This document shows, piece by piece, positions 7,359 through 16,594 of a DNA stretch of 64,000 nt. Position 1 is the stretch's first letter, and every line of letters starts with the position of its first letter. Origin of the DNA: Neorhizobium galegae bv. officinalis. Lineage in GTDB: Bacteria; Pseudomonadota; Alphaproteobacteria; Rhizobiales; Rhizobiaceae. Under the pieces are notes generated by a model. That model was not told where the DNA came from. It made no database searches and saw only the letters and a program-made list of their open reading frames with translations. A program made the position numbers and the translations under genes. Location of the stretch: contig CCRI01000005.1 of NCBI GenBank assembly GCA_000985875.1, positions 62,001 through 126,000 of the forward strand. The letters run 5' to 3'.

Positions 7359-8519
7359 TCAAGCCGCCCGACTGGCGGTCACGCTGCGCAGATACGGCAT
7401 GACCTCCTTGGAGTAGATCTCCATGTTCTTGCGGGTTAGCTCGGCCGGCAGGGTGCCGAACTGGAGGAGCGTGAGCAGATGGCCGAAACCTATCTGCGCC
7501 TGGTATTCTTCCAGCTTCTCGCGCACCGTCGCCGGGCTGCCGCAGATGAACTTGCCCTCTTCGATGACGCTGTCGATCGTCTGCTTCATCGAATGGCCGG
7601 CCTTGGCCGACATTGCTCCGACCATGGATTTGACGGAGGTGTAGCCCGGCGGCAGCAGCATCTCCATCGGCATGCGCAGGAATTTCTGCAGGAACGCCTC
7701 GATATGCTCCTTGGCTTCGCGGCGGGCGATCTCGTCAGTCTCGGCGACATAGAGCGGCAGCGACCAGCCGAGCTGGTCCTCGGTCGCCTCGTAGCCGTAG
7801 CCGGCAGCCACGTCCTTATACATCTTCATGTAGCGGGCGACGGTCGAGACAGAGGCAAAGGTCTGGAGGTAGGTGTATTTCCGATCCGGATGGGCGGCCC
7901 ATTCGATCGTCTCGCTGGAACCCTGACTGGGGATCCAGATCGGCGGATGCGGATTGTCCTGGTAGACCCGCGGCCAGACGTTCACGTATTCGAAATTGTA
8001 GTGCTTGCCTTCGAAGACGCTCGGACCGGGTTGCGTCCAGGCCTGCAGGATCAGGTCGTGGGCTTCCTGGAACCGTTCGTGGCTGAAGGCAGGATTGACG
8101 CCCCAGGAATGGTATTCGGCGCCGATGCCGCGCACCATGCCGGCGATCAGACGGCCGCCGGTGATGTTGTCGACCATCGCGAATTCTTCCGCGACGGTCA
8201 GGGGGTTGTTGAGGAGCGGCAGCGCGCGGCCGAGAATGGCGATCTTGACGTTTTTGGTGCGGCGGGCAAGCGCGCCGGCCATGACGCCGGGTATCGGCAT
8301 CAGCCCATAGGCGTTCGAATGGTGTTCGTTGACGCAGATGCCGTCGAAACCGAGCTGGTCGGCATATTCGAGCTCGTCCAGATAACGGTTGTAGAGCTGG
8401 TGGCCCTTCTTCGGGTCGTAATAGGTGTTCGGCAGGGTGACCCAGGCGGAATTGTGCTTCTCGTCATAGGAAAGATCGAGATCCGCATAGGGCATCAGGT
8501 GCATGAAGTAGAATTTCAT
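7359..8519 (-). CDS. Luciferase-like (LLM class) flavin-dependent monooxygenase (copy 2)
   Basis: A 386-residue luciferase-like monooxygenase, clearly related to the protein encoded at 3215-4339. Both begin MKF.F.HLMPY, carry NEHH (here 64-67) and end in the same arrangement. It starts at ATG 8519, whose ATGA overlaps the stop of the upstream hydrolase gene, so the two are translationally coupled. No reductase accompanies this copy; the FMN reductase at 4403-5014 could serve both. The shared ancestry with a different hydrolase order (here the hydrolase is first) suggests an old module duplication, with the copies now acting on different substrates or successive steps. Substrate is unknown. 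Confidence 0.9.
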   Translation of the reverse strand: MKFYFMHLMPYADLDLSYDEKHNSAWVTLPNTYYDPKKGHQLYNRYLDELEYADQLGFDGICVNEHHSNAYGLMPIPGVMAGALARRTKNVKIAILGRALPLLNNPLTVAEEFAMVDNITGGRLIAGMVRGIGAEYHSWGVNPAFSHERFQEAHDLILQAWTQPGPSVFEGKHYNFEYVNVWPRVYQDNPHPPIWIPSQGSSETIEWAAHPDRKYTYLQTFASVSTVARYMKMYKDVAAGYGYEATEDQLGWSLPLYVAETDEIARREAKEHIEAFLQKFLRMPMEMLLPPGYTSVKSMVGAMSAKAGHSMKQTIDSVIEEGKFICGSPATVREKLEEYQAQIGFGHLLTLLQFGTLPAELTRKNMEIYSKEVMPYLRSVTASRAA

Positions 8520-9301
8520 CGCGTAACCTCCCCGATGAAGCCACTGACCAGTTCGACAAAACGGTCGGCCTTTTCGATCTGCGGCAGATGTCCGCAGTTC
8601 TCGATGATCTCGAGCCGAGAGTTGGGAATGAGCTCCCGCCAGGCCGGAGCGTAACCGACCGGCATCGCCTTGTCGTCGTCGCCCCAGACGATCAGCGTCG
8701 GCACCGAAATGCGATGCAGCCACTTGTGGAGGTCCGGATTGAGGAACCGCGGCTCCCAGGCGAGCTTGGCCGAGGTGAGCTTGTTCCTGAGCAGGATCTC
8801 CATCCCTTCCTTCGACGGCGGCGGAGCCGCCAGCATCGCTTCCGCAAACGCCTGGTCGTGAAAGAGGTTGCGGGCGGTCTCCTGCGGGTTCCACATGAAG
8901 ACGTCGCCCTTGCGAATGCCCTTCACGCGGATGCCGGCAGGCGCCACGACGGTCAGGGAGCCGAGTTTCGTCGCATTGCATATGGCGATCTCGGCCGCCA
9001 GCCACCCGCCGATCGACGTGCCGACAAGGTTGACCTTCTCGAGGCCGAGATGGTCGAGGAGATCCAGATAAAAAAAGGCGAGGTCGGAAATGTTGTCGAG
9101 CCATTCGGGACTGTCGGAGCCGCCGAAACCCGGATGTTCCGGCACGATGACCTCATGGGTTTCGGAGAGCTTGTCCATGAAGGGCAGCCAGCGAGAGGCG
9201 CCGCTCGCGCCATGCAGGAAGAGCAGCGGACCGCCGGTGCCTTTCCGCATGATCCGGATCTTCGTTCCGGTGACGGTTTCAAGGCTTTCGGTAAAGCTCA
9301 T
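8516..9301 (-). CDS. Alpha/beta hydrolase (copy 2)
   Basis: A 261-residue alpha/beta hydrolase. The nucleophile elbow GTSIGG places Ser96; WGDDDKAMP gives the acid (about Asp210) and NCGHLPQIE the histidine (His238). HGASGASR near residue 30 is the oxyanion loop. The fold and spacing resemble C-C bond or ester hydrolases of aromatic and cyclic ketone pathways. ATG 9301 is preferred over an in-frame TTG at 9331 because GGGAGGG lies at a good distance before it. It is the first gene of a two-gene operon with the monooxygenase, overlapping it by 4 bp, and is divergent from the SDR-ALDH-TPP operon. Confidence 0.9.
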   Translation of the reverse strand: MSFTESLETVTGTKIRIMRKGTGGPLLFLHGASGASRWLPFMDKLSETHEVIVPEHPGFGGSDSPEWLDNISDLAFFYLDLLDHLGLEKVNLVGTSIGGWLAAEIAICNATKLGSLTVVAPAGIRVKGIRKGDVFMWNPQETARNLFHDQAFAEAMLAAPPPSKEGMEILLRNKLTSAKLAWEPRFLNPDLHKWLHRISVPTLIVWGDDDKAMPVGYAPAWRELIPNSRLEIIENCGHLPQIEKADRFVELVSGFIGEVTR

Positions 9302-9375
9302 CGGTGTTTCACCCTCCCCGGGACCTGACAACCGTTAAGGCAGGCGCTCCTCGGCACCCGCGAATGGCGGCAATC

Positions 9376-9467
9376 TGTATAACCTTTCGGGGAGGGTCAA
9401 TATGATTCTGTCAAATTTTGATTGATAATAGCAAATTTCTAACTTGCATCTTCGAGGATTGCATACA
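9376..9467. promoter_or_regulatory. Divergent control region with two GTATAC-like sites
   Basis: Between the divergent hydrolase (9301) and SDR (9528) starts lie TGTATAAC at 9376-9383 and TGCATACA at 9460-9467, each one or two bases off the palindrome TGTATACA seen elsewhere. The segment between them is AT-rich, unlike the surrounding genes, and includes the near-palindrome TCAAATTTTGA. This fits two back-to-back promoters under one regulator, perhaps the GntR protein encoded at 5216. Confidence 0.4.
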
Positions 9468-9527
9468 AAAAGTAGGTGCCGCCTGGATGGGGAGGATCAT
9501 GTTCGCCGGGTCGCAGGGAGGATAGGA

Positions 9528-10319
9528 ATGCAAGCGGAAAAACTGTTCGACCTGAAGGGTCAAGTCGCCGTCGTCACCGGTGCGGCAAGCGGCCTTGGCC
9601 TTGCCATCACCAAGACGCTGGCGGCCAATGGCGCGCGTGTGGCGCTGCTTGATCTCGACGCCGAGGCGCTCGCCGCCGCCTGTCAATGGCTGAACGACCA
9701 GGGTTTTTCCGCCGAAAGCCATCAGGTCGATGTCTGTGACAGCGCAAGCCTGCGCAACACCATCGATGGCGTTGCCGAAAAGCACGGACACCTCGATATT
9801 CTCGTCGCCAATGCCGGCATCAGCGGCGGCCCGAATTCCCGCACCGAGGCCGGCGCGATCGAGAATGTCAGCGACGATCTGTGGAACAAGGTGGTGGACG
9901 TCAACCTCACCGCCACGTTCGTCGCCATCCAGTCCGCCGCCAGGCACATGAAGAAACAGAGAAGCGGCCGCATCGTCGCGATCGCCTCGATTGCCGGCCT
10001 GCGCGCCGACCCGATGACCGGTTACGCCTATGCATCGAGCAAAGGCGCCGTGGTCAACCTCGTCAAGCAGGCCTCCTGGGAGTTGGCGCCCTATAACGTG
10101 CTCGTCAACGGCATCGCGCCCGGCCCCTTCCGCACCAATATCGCCGGCGGCCGCATCCGCGAACCGGAGGTGGAAAAGGCCTTTGCCGATACAGTGCCGC
10201 TCGGCCGCATCGCCGAGCCGGACGAGATCATGGGCCTCGCCCTGCTTTTGGCATCGAAGGCATCGAGTTTCATGACCGGAGCGGTAATCCCGATCGACGG
10301 CGGTACGGTGGCTATCTGA
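9528..10319 (+). CDS. Short-chain dehydrogenase/reductase
   Basis: A 263-residue classical SDR: TGAASGLG at 17-24 for NAD(P), an NAG motif at 95-97, catalytic Ser154 and the pair Tyr168/Lys172. Asp42 at the end of beta-2 favours NAD(H). It starts at ATG 9528 behind GGGAGGATAGGA. SDRs of this type oxidise or reduce secondary alcohols and ketones. As the first gene of a plus-strand operon facing two monooxygenases and hydrolases, it may make the ketone for oxygenation; the substrate is unknown. The next gene (aldehyde dehydrogenase) follows after about 140 bp. Confidence 0.9.
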   Translation: MQAEKLFDLKGQVAVVTGAASGLGLAITKTLAANGARVALLDLDAEALAAACQWLNDQGFSAESHQVDVCDSASLRNTIDGVAEKHGHLDILVANAGISGGPNSRTEAGAIENVSDDLWNKVVDVNLTATFVAIQSAARHMKKQRSGRIVAIASIAGLRADPMTGYAYASSKGAVVNLVKQASWELAPYNVLVNGIAPGPFRTNIAGGRIREPEVEKAFADTVPLGRIAEPDEIMGLALLLASKASSFMTGAVIPIDGGTVAI

Positions 10320-10458
10320 ACCGGCGTGAACGTTGGAATTGACAATATCAGGCTCCCTGCTTTATCCCCTATAAGTGGACGAGGAAGTCGGGTTTCGGAA
10401 AAGCCCGAAATTGACGAATGCCAAACGCACTCGTCTCATGAAAACGGAGGAGACGATC

Positions 10459-11922
10459 ATGAACATCGCGACCAATCCAGCCGGCTCGTCCGACGCTTAC
10501 CAGTCGGCGCGTCTCCTGATCGATGGCGCCTGGTTGGAGAATGGCGACCGCAAGACGCAGCCGCTGATCAACCCCGCCACCGAAAAAGCGATCGGCGTGG
10601 TGCCGCATGCGACGGCCCAGGATCTCGACCAGGCGCTCGAGGCTGCCAAACGCGCCTTTCCGCTGTGGCGCGCGACGAACCCGCGCGAGCGCGGCCGTAT
10701 CCTGAAGCGCGCAGCGCAGCTGATGCATGACCGGCAGGAAGAGATCGCCACGCTCGCGACGCTCGAAATGGGCAAGCCGATCGCCGAAGCGCGGCTCGAA
10801 ACCCATTTCGCCACCGAAGAAATGGAGTGGTTCGCCGAGGAAGGCCGCCGCACCTATGGCCGCGTCATTCCCGGCCGTATCGGCGAAACCCGCTTCCAGG
10901 TGGTCAAGGAACCGGTCGGCCCGACAGCCGGGTTTTCGGCCTGGAATTTCCCGGTCGGCAATGCCGCCCGCAAGATGGGCTCGGCGCTCGCCGCCGGCTG
11001 CACGATGATCTACAAGCCCGGTGAAGAGGCCCCGGCATCGGCTGCCGCCGTCGCCCAATGCCTTCTCGATGCGGGCGTTCCGGCCGGCGTCATCGCCGTC
11101 GTCTATGGCGTGCCGGACTTCATCTCGCGCCACCTGCTCGCCTCGCCGATCATCCGCAAGATCTCGTTTACCGGCTCGGTTCCGGTCGGCCAGCACCTCA
11201 TCCGGCTCGCCTCGGAAACCCTGAAGCGCACCACGATGGAACTCGGTGGCCATGCGCCGGTGCTCGTCTTCGACGATGCCGACCAGACGGCCGCGCTCGA
11301 CATGTCGGTGCAGCGCAAATACCGCAACGGCGGCCAGGTCTGCGTTTCGCCAACCCGCTTCTATGTGCAGGACAAGTCCTACGAGGCCTTCTGCGCCGGC
11401 TTTGCCGAGCGAGCCGGCAAGATCACGGTCGGGGACGGCCTCGATCCGGCGACCGGCATGGGACCGCTGGTCCACGGCCGCCGGCGTGACGCAATCGAGG
11501 CGCTGGTGCAGGATGCCACCGCCAAGGGAGCCAAGCTGCTCGCGGGCGGCCATCGCATCAACAACGAAGGCTTTTTCTATGCCCCGACCGTGCTTGCCGA
11601 CGTGCCGAGCGATGCGCGGATCATGAGCGAAGAGCCGTTCGGCCCGGTCGCCGTGCTCAACCGCTTTTCGGATTTCGACGACGCGGTCACCAAGGCGAAC
11701 GAACTGCCCTATGGCCTCGCCGCCTACGCCTTCTCAAACTCGCACAAGACCATCGCAAAACTTTCCGACGCGCTGGAAGCAGGCATGGTCGGCATCAATT
11801 CCTTCAACATCTCCATGCCGGAAACGCCGTTCGGCGGGGTGAAGGCGAGCGGCCACGGTTCCGAAGTCGGGATCGAGGGCGTCGATGCCTACATGGTCAC
11901 CAAGACGGTCAGCATCACCTGA
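10459..11922 (+). CDS. NAD(P)-dependent aldehyde dehydrogenase
   Basis: A 487-residue aldehyde dehydrogenase superfamily member with all key residues: Asn163 (AWNFP), the nucleotide strand SFTGSVPVG, general base Glu261 (MELGGHAP) and nucleophile Cys295 (GGQVCVSPTR). Length is normal for the family. An ATG at 10438 is also in frame, but ACGGAGGAGACG directly before the ATG at 10459 marks that as the start. Of the named groups it most resembles succinate-semialdehyde or medium-chain aldehyde dehydrogenases. In this operon it would oxidise the aldehyde produced by one of the two 2-oxoacid decarboxylase-like enzymes to an acid; that link is inference. Confidence 0.92.
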   Translation: MNIATNPAGSSDAYQSARLLIDGAWLENGDRKTQPLINPATEKAIGVVPHATAQDLDQALEAAKRAFPLWRATNPRERGRILKRAAQLMHDRQEEIATLATLEMGKPIAEARLETHFATEEMEWFAEEGRRTYGRVIPGRIGETRFQVVKEPVGPTAGFSAWNFPVGNAARKMGSALAAGCTMIYKPGEEAPASAAAVAQCLLDAGVPAGVIAVVYGVPDFISRHLLASPIIRKISFTGSVPVGQHLIRLASETLKRTTMELGGHAPVLVFDDADQTAALDMSVQRKYRNGGQVCVSPTRFYVQDKSYEAFCAGFAERAGKITVGDGLDPATGMGPLVHGRRRDAIEALVQDATAKGAKLLAGGHRINNEGFFYAPTVLADVPSDARIMSEEPFGPVAVLNRFSDFDDAVTKANELPYGLAAYAFSNSHKTIAKLSDALEAGMVGINSFNISMPETPFGGVKASGHGSEVGIEGVDAYMVTKTVSIT

Positions 11923-11966
11923 GGACATCTTTCCGGCGGATTTAGAATTTTCACGAGGATTGCAGC

Positions 11967-13667
11967 ATGAAACACGAAAAACCGACCGGAACATTCGCGG
12001 CCGAGGCAATTCTGTCGCACATGAAGGCCGCCGGCATCGATGTCCTGTTCGCCAATGGCGGCACCGACTTCCCGTCGATCATCGAGGCGTTTGCCCGCCA
12101 GCCCGAAACCGGCCTGAAAATGCCGGAAGCCCTGGTCATCCCGCATGAGGGTGTCGCGGTCGGCATGGCGCACGGCTATTACCTGATGACGTCAAAACCG
12201 GCCGGCGTCATCGTCCACGTCAATGTCGGGCTTGCCAACTCGGTGATGGGCCTGATCAACGCGCGCTCCGAGAACGTGCCTGTCATGATGTTCTCCGGCC
12301 GCACGCCGATCACCGAACACGGCCGTTTCGGCTCGCGCTCCTCGCCGATCCACTGGGGCCAGGAAATGTTCGACCAGGGCGGCATGGTCCGCGAAGTGGT
12401 CAAGTGGGACTATGAACTGCGTTATCCGGAACAGGCGGGCATCGTCATCGACCGCGCCATGAGCATCGCCATGAGCGAGCCCCGCGGTCCGGTCTACCTG
12501 AGCCTGCCACGCGAGGCGCTGGCCGAAGGCGCCGAGATCGAGATCAATCACCGCTCGACGGTCACCCCGACCACCTACGGCCCGGCCGACCCCGATCTGA
12601 TCGCCCAGGCCGCTGACCTTCTCGCCAAGGCCAAGAACCCGCTGATCATCACCCAGAGCCCGGAACTGGCACCGGATTTCGAACCGCTCGCCGGCTTCGT
12701 CGAAAAATTTGCGCTGCCGACCGTCGAGATGTGGGCGACACGTCTCGCACTGCCGAGCGACCATCCGATGATGATCGGCCGCGACTCGACCCAGGTCCTG
12801 AAGGAAGCCGATGTCGTGGTCGTGATCAATGCCGCGGTGCCGTGGATTTCAGACCATACGGACATAGCCGAAGGTGCCAAGGTCATCGCCATCGGCCCCG
12901 ACCCGCAGCATAGCCGCGTGCCGATCCGCAGCTTTCCGATCGACATCGCGCTCGCCGGCGGCATCAACAAGACGATCGCGGCGCTTGCCGCTGCGATGAC
13001 CGAGCGTGTGCCGGCGTCCGAAACCTTCTCCGAGCGCCGAGAGAAGTGGGCCAAGGTGAAGGCAGCCCAGGTCGAAGCGGCCGCCAAGCGCGCTGCCCTC
13101 GGCAACGGTTCGCCGATGACACCCGCCCATGTCAGCGCTTGTGTCTCCGCCATCATGGACGAGAAGACGACCGTGGTGAACGAACTCGGCATCGATCCGT
13201 CGGTGATGGAGTTCAAGCATCCAAAATCCTACTTCTCGACGCCGCTGTCCGGCGGTCTCGGCTTTGGCCTGACCGCAGCGCTCGGCGCCCAGCTCGGCGA
13301 CCGCAGCCGCCAGGTGATCGCCACGATCGGCGACGGCTCCTACATGTTCGCCAATCCTGTCGCCTGCCACCAGACCGCGACCGCGCTGAAGCTGCCGCTG
13401 CTGACGATCGTCTTCAACAACGGCATCTGGAACGCCGTGCGCCGCTCGACGCTCTACATGTATCCGGACGGCAGTGCGGCAACCGCCAACACCATGCCGA
13501 TCACCGCGCTCGATCCGGCACCGGACTATGCCGCCGTCGCCCGCGCCCACGGCGCCCATGCCGAACGCGTCGAGACCGGTGCCGATCTGCCGGCGGCGCT
13601 GCAGCGGGCACTCGCCGCGACCAGGAGCGGCCGGCAGGCCATGCTCGAAGTCATGGTTTCCTACTAG
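11967..13667 (+). CDS. Thiamine-diphosphate-dependent enzyme, acetolactate synthase/2-oxoacid decarboxylase type (copy 1)
   Basis: A 566-residue three-domain ThDP enzyme. Glu61 in IPHEGVAVGMAHGY is the activating glutamate; the Mg/ThDP motif starts with GDGSYMFANP at about residue 454 and ends with FNN some 30 residues later. The central domain fits the TPP_enzyme_M fold. Benzoylformate decarboxylase, acetolactate synthase and oxalyl-CoA decarboxylase share this layout, so the exact reaction is open. Its position next to a 2-hydroxyacid oxidase and near an aldehyde dehydrogenase is the same logic as the mandelate pathway (hydroxyacid, oxoacid, aldehyde, acid), which favours a 2-oxoacid decarboxylase. 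The next gene starts 12 bp after its stop. Confidence 0.88.
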   Translation: MKHEKPTGTFAAEAILSHMKAAGIDVLFANGGTDFPSIIEAFARQPETGLKMPEALVIPHEGVAVGMAHGYYLMTSKPAGVIVHVNVGLANSVMGLINARSENVPVMMFSGRTPITEHGRFGSRSSPIHWGQEMFDQGGMVREVVKWDYELRYPEQAGIVIDRAMSIAMSEPRGPVYLSLPREALAEGAEIEINHRSTVTPTTYGPADPDLIAQAADLLAKAKNPLIITQSPELAPDFEPLAGFVEKFALPTVEMWATRLALPSDHPMMIGRDSTQVLKEADVVVVINAAVPWISDHTDIAEGAKVIAIGPDPQHSRVPIRSFPIDIALAGGINKTIAALAAAMTERVPASETFSERREKWAKVKAAQVEAAAKRAALGNGSPMTPAHVSACVSAIMDEKTTVVNELGIDPSVMEFKHPKSYFSTPLSGGLGFGLTAALGAQLGDRSRQVIATIGDGSYMFANPVACHQTATALKLPLLTIVFNNGIWNAVRRSTLYMYPDGSAATANTMPITALDPAPDYAAVARAHGAHAERVETGADLPAALQRALAATRSGRQAMLEVMVSY

Positions 13668-13679
13668 GAGGCGTCGGTC

Positions 13680-14909
13680 ATGGGGGGAGCCGGGAGCGAC
13701 GCAAGGACGATAGAGACGCTGGCGGAACTCCGCCGGCGTTATCCGATGATCGGCGATCTCGAAAAACGGGCGAAATGGCGGATTCCGCGTTTTGCCTACG
13801 AGTTTCTGCAGGGCGGCGCCGGCGATGAAACCGGCCTCGGCCGCAACCGGACCGCGCTGCAGGCCGTCGAAGTCGTGCCGCGCTACGGCATCGACGTGTC
13901 CAATGTCGATACCTCGGTCGAACTCTTCGGCTATCGTTACGCCGCACCGATCGGCATCTCGCCGATCGGCTTCGACGGCATGATGTGGCCGGGCGCGACC
14001 GAGCGTTTCGCCAAGGCCGCCCAGGCCCACAACATCCCCTATCTGGTCGGCACGCTTGCCTGCGCGACGATCGAGCAGGTGGTGGAATGGGCGCCTGACG
14101 TCACCTGGTTCCAGCTCTACCCGATGGCGCCCAACAACCATCAATACAGTCTCGAAATGGCGGAACGCGCCCGTATCGCCGGCGCCAAGGTTCTGGTCGC
14201 GACGCTGGACGTGCCGGTGCGCGCCAAGCGGCCGCGCGACTTGAGGAACGGCCTCACCATGCCATTCCGGCTGACGCCGAAGACGATGATGGCTGCGGCC
14301 TTGGCCCCTTTCTGGCTGGATGCGATCCGCCGAAAGGGCATGCCGACCTTCGCCAACATGGCAGGCTTTGCCGGCGCCCCGGACCGCGTCACCACCTCCG
14401 CCTTCGTGCAGAAACATATCGGCGGCGGCTTCCCCTGGGAGCAGATCGCTAGGCTGCGCGATAAATGGCCAGGCCCGATGATGGTCAAGGGCGTCATGCA
14501 CCCGGCCGACGCCGAGAAGGCGCTGGAACTCGGCCTCGACGGCGTAGTCGTCTCGAACCACGGCGGCCGCCAGTTCGATGCGGCACCCGCGACGATCGAC
14601 GTGCTGCCGGAAATCGCCCGCACGGTGGGCACACGTGGTACGGTGCTGTTCGACAGCGGCGTCGTCTCCGGCGTCGACATGGTACGCGCGGTCGCCTGCG
14701 GCGCCCGTTCGTCCTTTGCCGGCCGTGCCTTCATGCTTGGCCTTGCCGCACTCGGAGACCATGGCGCCACCCACATGGCGCAGGCCTTCATCGAGGAATA
14801 CCGCATTACGCTCGGCCAGAGCGGGTTGCTGAATACCGACCAGGCCCGCCGCGCGCCCGTTCGCCATCCCGGCGCCTGGACGGCACACGATTTCCAACCT
14901 CACCTCTAA
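13680..14909 (+). CDS. FMN-dependent 2-hydroxyacid oxidase/dehydrogenase (LldD/MdlB family)
   Basis: A 409-residue FMN-binding TIM-barrel protein of the family of L-lactate dehydrogenase, glycolate oxidase and (S)-mandelate dehydrogenase. SNHGGRQ carries the catalytic base His294 and the substrate-binding Arg; DSGVVSGVDMVRAVACGA holds the FMN phosphate region. Length is slightly above the usual 360-400. AGGAGG lies 8 bp before ATG 13680. Members oxidise (S)-2-hydroxyacids to 2-oxoacids. Flanked on both sides by ThDP enzymes that could decarboxylate the product. No membrane-anchoring insertion is obvious, so oxidase or soluble dehydrogenase activity are both possible. Confidence 0.9.
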   Translation: MGGAGSDARTIETLAELRRRYPMIGDLEKRAKWRIPRFAYEFLQGGAGDETGLGRNRTALQAVEVVPRYGIDVSNVDTSVELFGYRYAAPIGISPIGFDGMMWPGATERFAKAAQAHNIPYLVGTLACATIEQVVEWAPDVTWFQLYPMAPNNHQYSLEMAERARIAGAKVLVATLDVPVRAKRPRDLRNGLTMPFRLTPKTMMAAALAPFWLDAIRRKGMPTFANMAGFAGAPDRVTTSAFVQKHIGGGFPWEQIARLRDKWPGPMMVKGVMHPADAEKALELGLDGVVVSNHGGRQFDAAPATIDVLPEIARTVGTRGTVLFDSGVVSGVDMVRAVACGARSSFAGRAFMLGLAALGDHGATHMAQAFIEEYRITLGQSGLLNTDQARRAPVRHPGAWTAHDFQPHL

Positions 14910-14938
14910 TCGATCACGTCTCCGGGGAGGAGAAACCC

Positions 14939-16594
14939 ATGAAAGTTGCCGACGCCATCGTGGAAATTCTGAAGCGCGAGGGGATCGAGGTCATCTGCGG
15001 TTACCCCGTGAACCACGTTCTCGAACACGCGGCCATGGCCGATGTCCGCCCGATCATCGTGCGCCAGGAACGCCACGGCCTGCACATGGCCGACGCCATG
15101 TCGCGCCTCTCATCCGGCAAGACGATCGGCGTCTTTGCCATGCAGCTCGGACCAGGCACCGAAAACGCCTATGGCGGTATCGCCCAGGCCTATTCGGAAT
15201 CCGTGCCGCTGCTGGTGCTGCCGATGGGCTATGAGCGTCGCGTCGCGCATGTCGATCCGAACTACAATGCGACACGCTCGATGCGCGACATCACCAAGTC
15301 CGCCGAGCCGATCACCTCCGCCGCCGAGATCCCCAACATCTTTCGCCGCGCCTTCTCCAAGCTGCGCAACGGTCGCGGCGGGCCGGTGCTGATCGAAATC
15401 CCCAACGACATCTGGCAGGACGATGTGCCGGAACCGCTGACCTACCGGCCGGTTCTCTCCACCCGCTACGGGCCGGACCCGATCGCGGTGCGCGACGCCG
15501 TCGACCTGCTGCTCGCCGCCAAGTGCCCGATCCTCTATGCCGGCCAGGGCATTCATTACGCGCAGGCCTGGCCGCAGCTGAAACAGCTCGCCGAACTGCT
15601 GGCAATCCCAGTCTCGACCAGCCTCGAAGGCAAGAGCGCGTTCCCGGAAACCCATCCGCTGTCGGTCGGCGCCGGCGGTGCGGCGATCTCCAAGACCCTG
15701 CGCCACTTCCTCGATAGTTCCGACCTGATCTTCGGCATCGGCTGCTCCTTCACCGAGACCGCCTTCGGCGTGCAGATGCCGCTCGACAAGACGGTCATCC
15801 ACGCAACGCTCGACCCCGACCACGTCAACAAGGATATCGAGGCCAAGGTGGCGCTGGTCGGCGATGCAGCCTTGACGCTCGACGCGGTACTTGCCGAGCT
15901 CGAAGCCCGCAAGGTTTTACCGCGCGACCATACGGAAGTCGCCGCCGAAATTGCCAGGGTGCAGGAAGAATGGCTTTCCGAATGGATGCCGAAACTCACC
16001 TCCGACAGCAAGCCGCTGTCGCCCTATCGCGTGCTCTGGGACCTGCAGCATACGGTCGATATCGAAAACACCATCATCACCCATGATGCCGGCAGCCCGC
16101 GCGACCAGCTTTCGCCGTTCTGGAAATCGGTAAAGCCGCTCACCTATATCGGCTGGGGCAAAACGACCCAGCTCGGTTACGGCCTGGGCCTCGCCATGGG
16201 CGCCAAGCTGATGCATCCCGACAAGCTCTGCATCAACGTCTGGGGCGATGCGGCGATCGGCTTTACCGGGATGGATTTCGAAACCGCGGTGCGCGAGCGC
16301 CTGCCGATCCTGTCGATCCTGCTCAACAATTTTTCCATGGCGATGGAACTGCCGATCATGAAGGTTTCGACGGAGAAATACCGCTCGACCGACATTTCCG
16401 GCGACTATGCCGCCTTTGCGCGCGCGCTCGGCGGTTATGGCGAACGCGTCACCGAGCCGAGCGAGATCATCCCGGCGATCAAGCGGGGCATCGAGCAGAC
16501 GCAAAAGGGCGTGCCGGTTCTCCTCGAATTCATCACGACGCAGGAAATCGCCCGTTCGCGCTACCACCGCATGCTGACGGGTGAGAAAAAATGA
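14939..16594 (+). CDS. Thiamine-diphosphate-dependent enzyme (copy 2)
   Basis: A 551-residue ThDP enzyme, only distantly similar to the neighbour at 11967. The activating glutamate is Glu44 (VRQERHGLHMADAMSR), and the metal/cofactor motif starts WGDAAIGFTGMDFETAV near residue 436 and closes with LLNNFSM. An upstream continuation of the frame overlaps the hydroxyacid oxidase gene and is not used: GGGGAGGAG stands before ATG 14939. Two ThDP enzymes in one operon could act on different 2-oxoacids, or one could ligate and the other decarboxylate. The stop overlaps the start of the next gene by 4 bp. Confidence 0.88.
   Translation: MKVADAIVEILKREGIEVICGYPVNHVLEHAAMADVRPIIVRQERHGLHMADAMSRLSSGKTIGVFAMQLGPGTENAYGGIAQAYSESVPLLVLPMGYERRVAHVDPNYNATRSMRDITKSAEPITSAAEIPNIFRRAFSKLRNGRGGPVLIEIPNDIWQDDVPEPLTYRPVLSTRYGPDPIAVRDAVDLLLAAKCPILYAGQGIHYAQAWPQLKQLAELLAIPVSTSLEGKSAFPETHPLSVGAGGAAISKTLRHFLDSSDLIFGIGCSFTETAFGVQMPLDKTVIHATLDPDHVNKDIEAKVALVGDAALTLDAVLAELEARKVLPRDHTEVAAEIARVQEEWLSEWMPKLTSDSKPLSPYRVLWDLQHTVDIENTIITHDAGSPRDQLSPFWKSVKPLTYIGWGKTTQLGYGLGLAMGAKLMHPDKLCINVWGDAAIGFTGMDFETAVRERLPILSILLNNFSMAMELPIMKVSTEKYRSTDISGDYAAFARALGGYGERVTEPSEIIPAIKRGIEQTQKGVPVLLEFITTQEIARSRYHRMLTGEKK

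Noticed and set aside
12849..14903. 684-codon minus-strand open frame
   Set aside because: It spans two well-supported plus-strand genes (ThDP enzyme and hydroxyacid oxidase) and shows no motif; it is a mirror of G/C-rich third positions.
14465..14938. N-terminal extension of the second ThDP enzyme
   Set aside because: It overlaps the hydroxyacid oxidase in another frame, is Arg/Pro-rich and lacks similarity; GGGGAGGAG marks the ATG at 14939.
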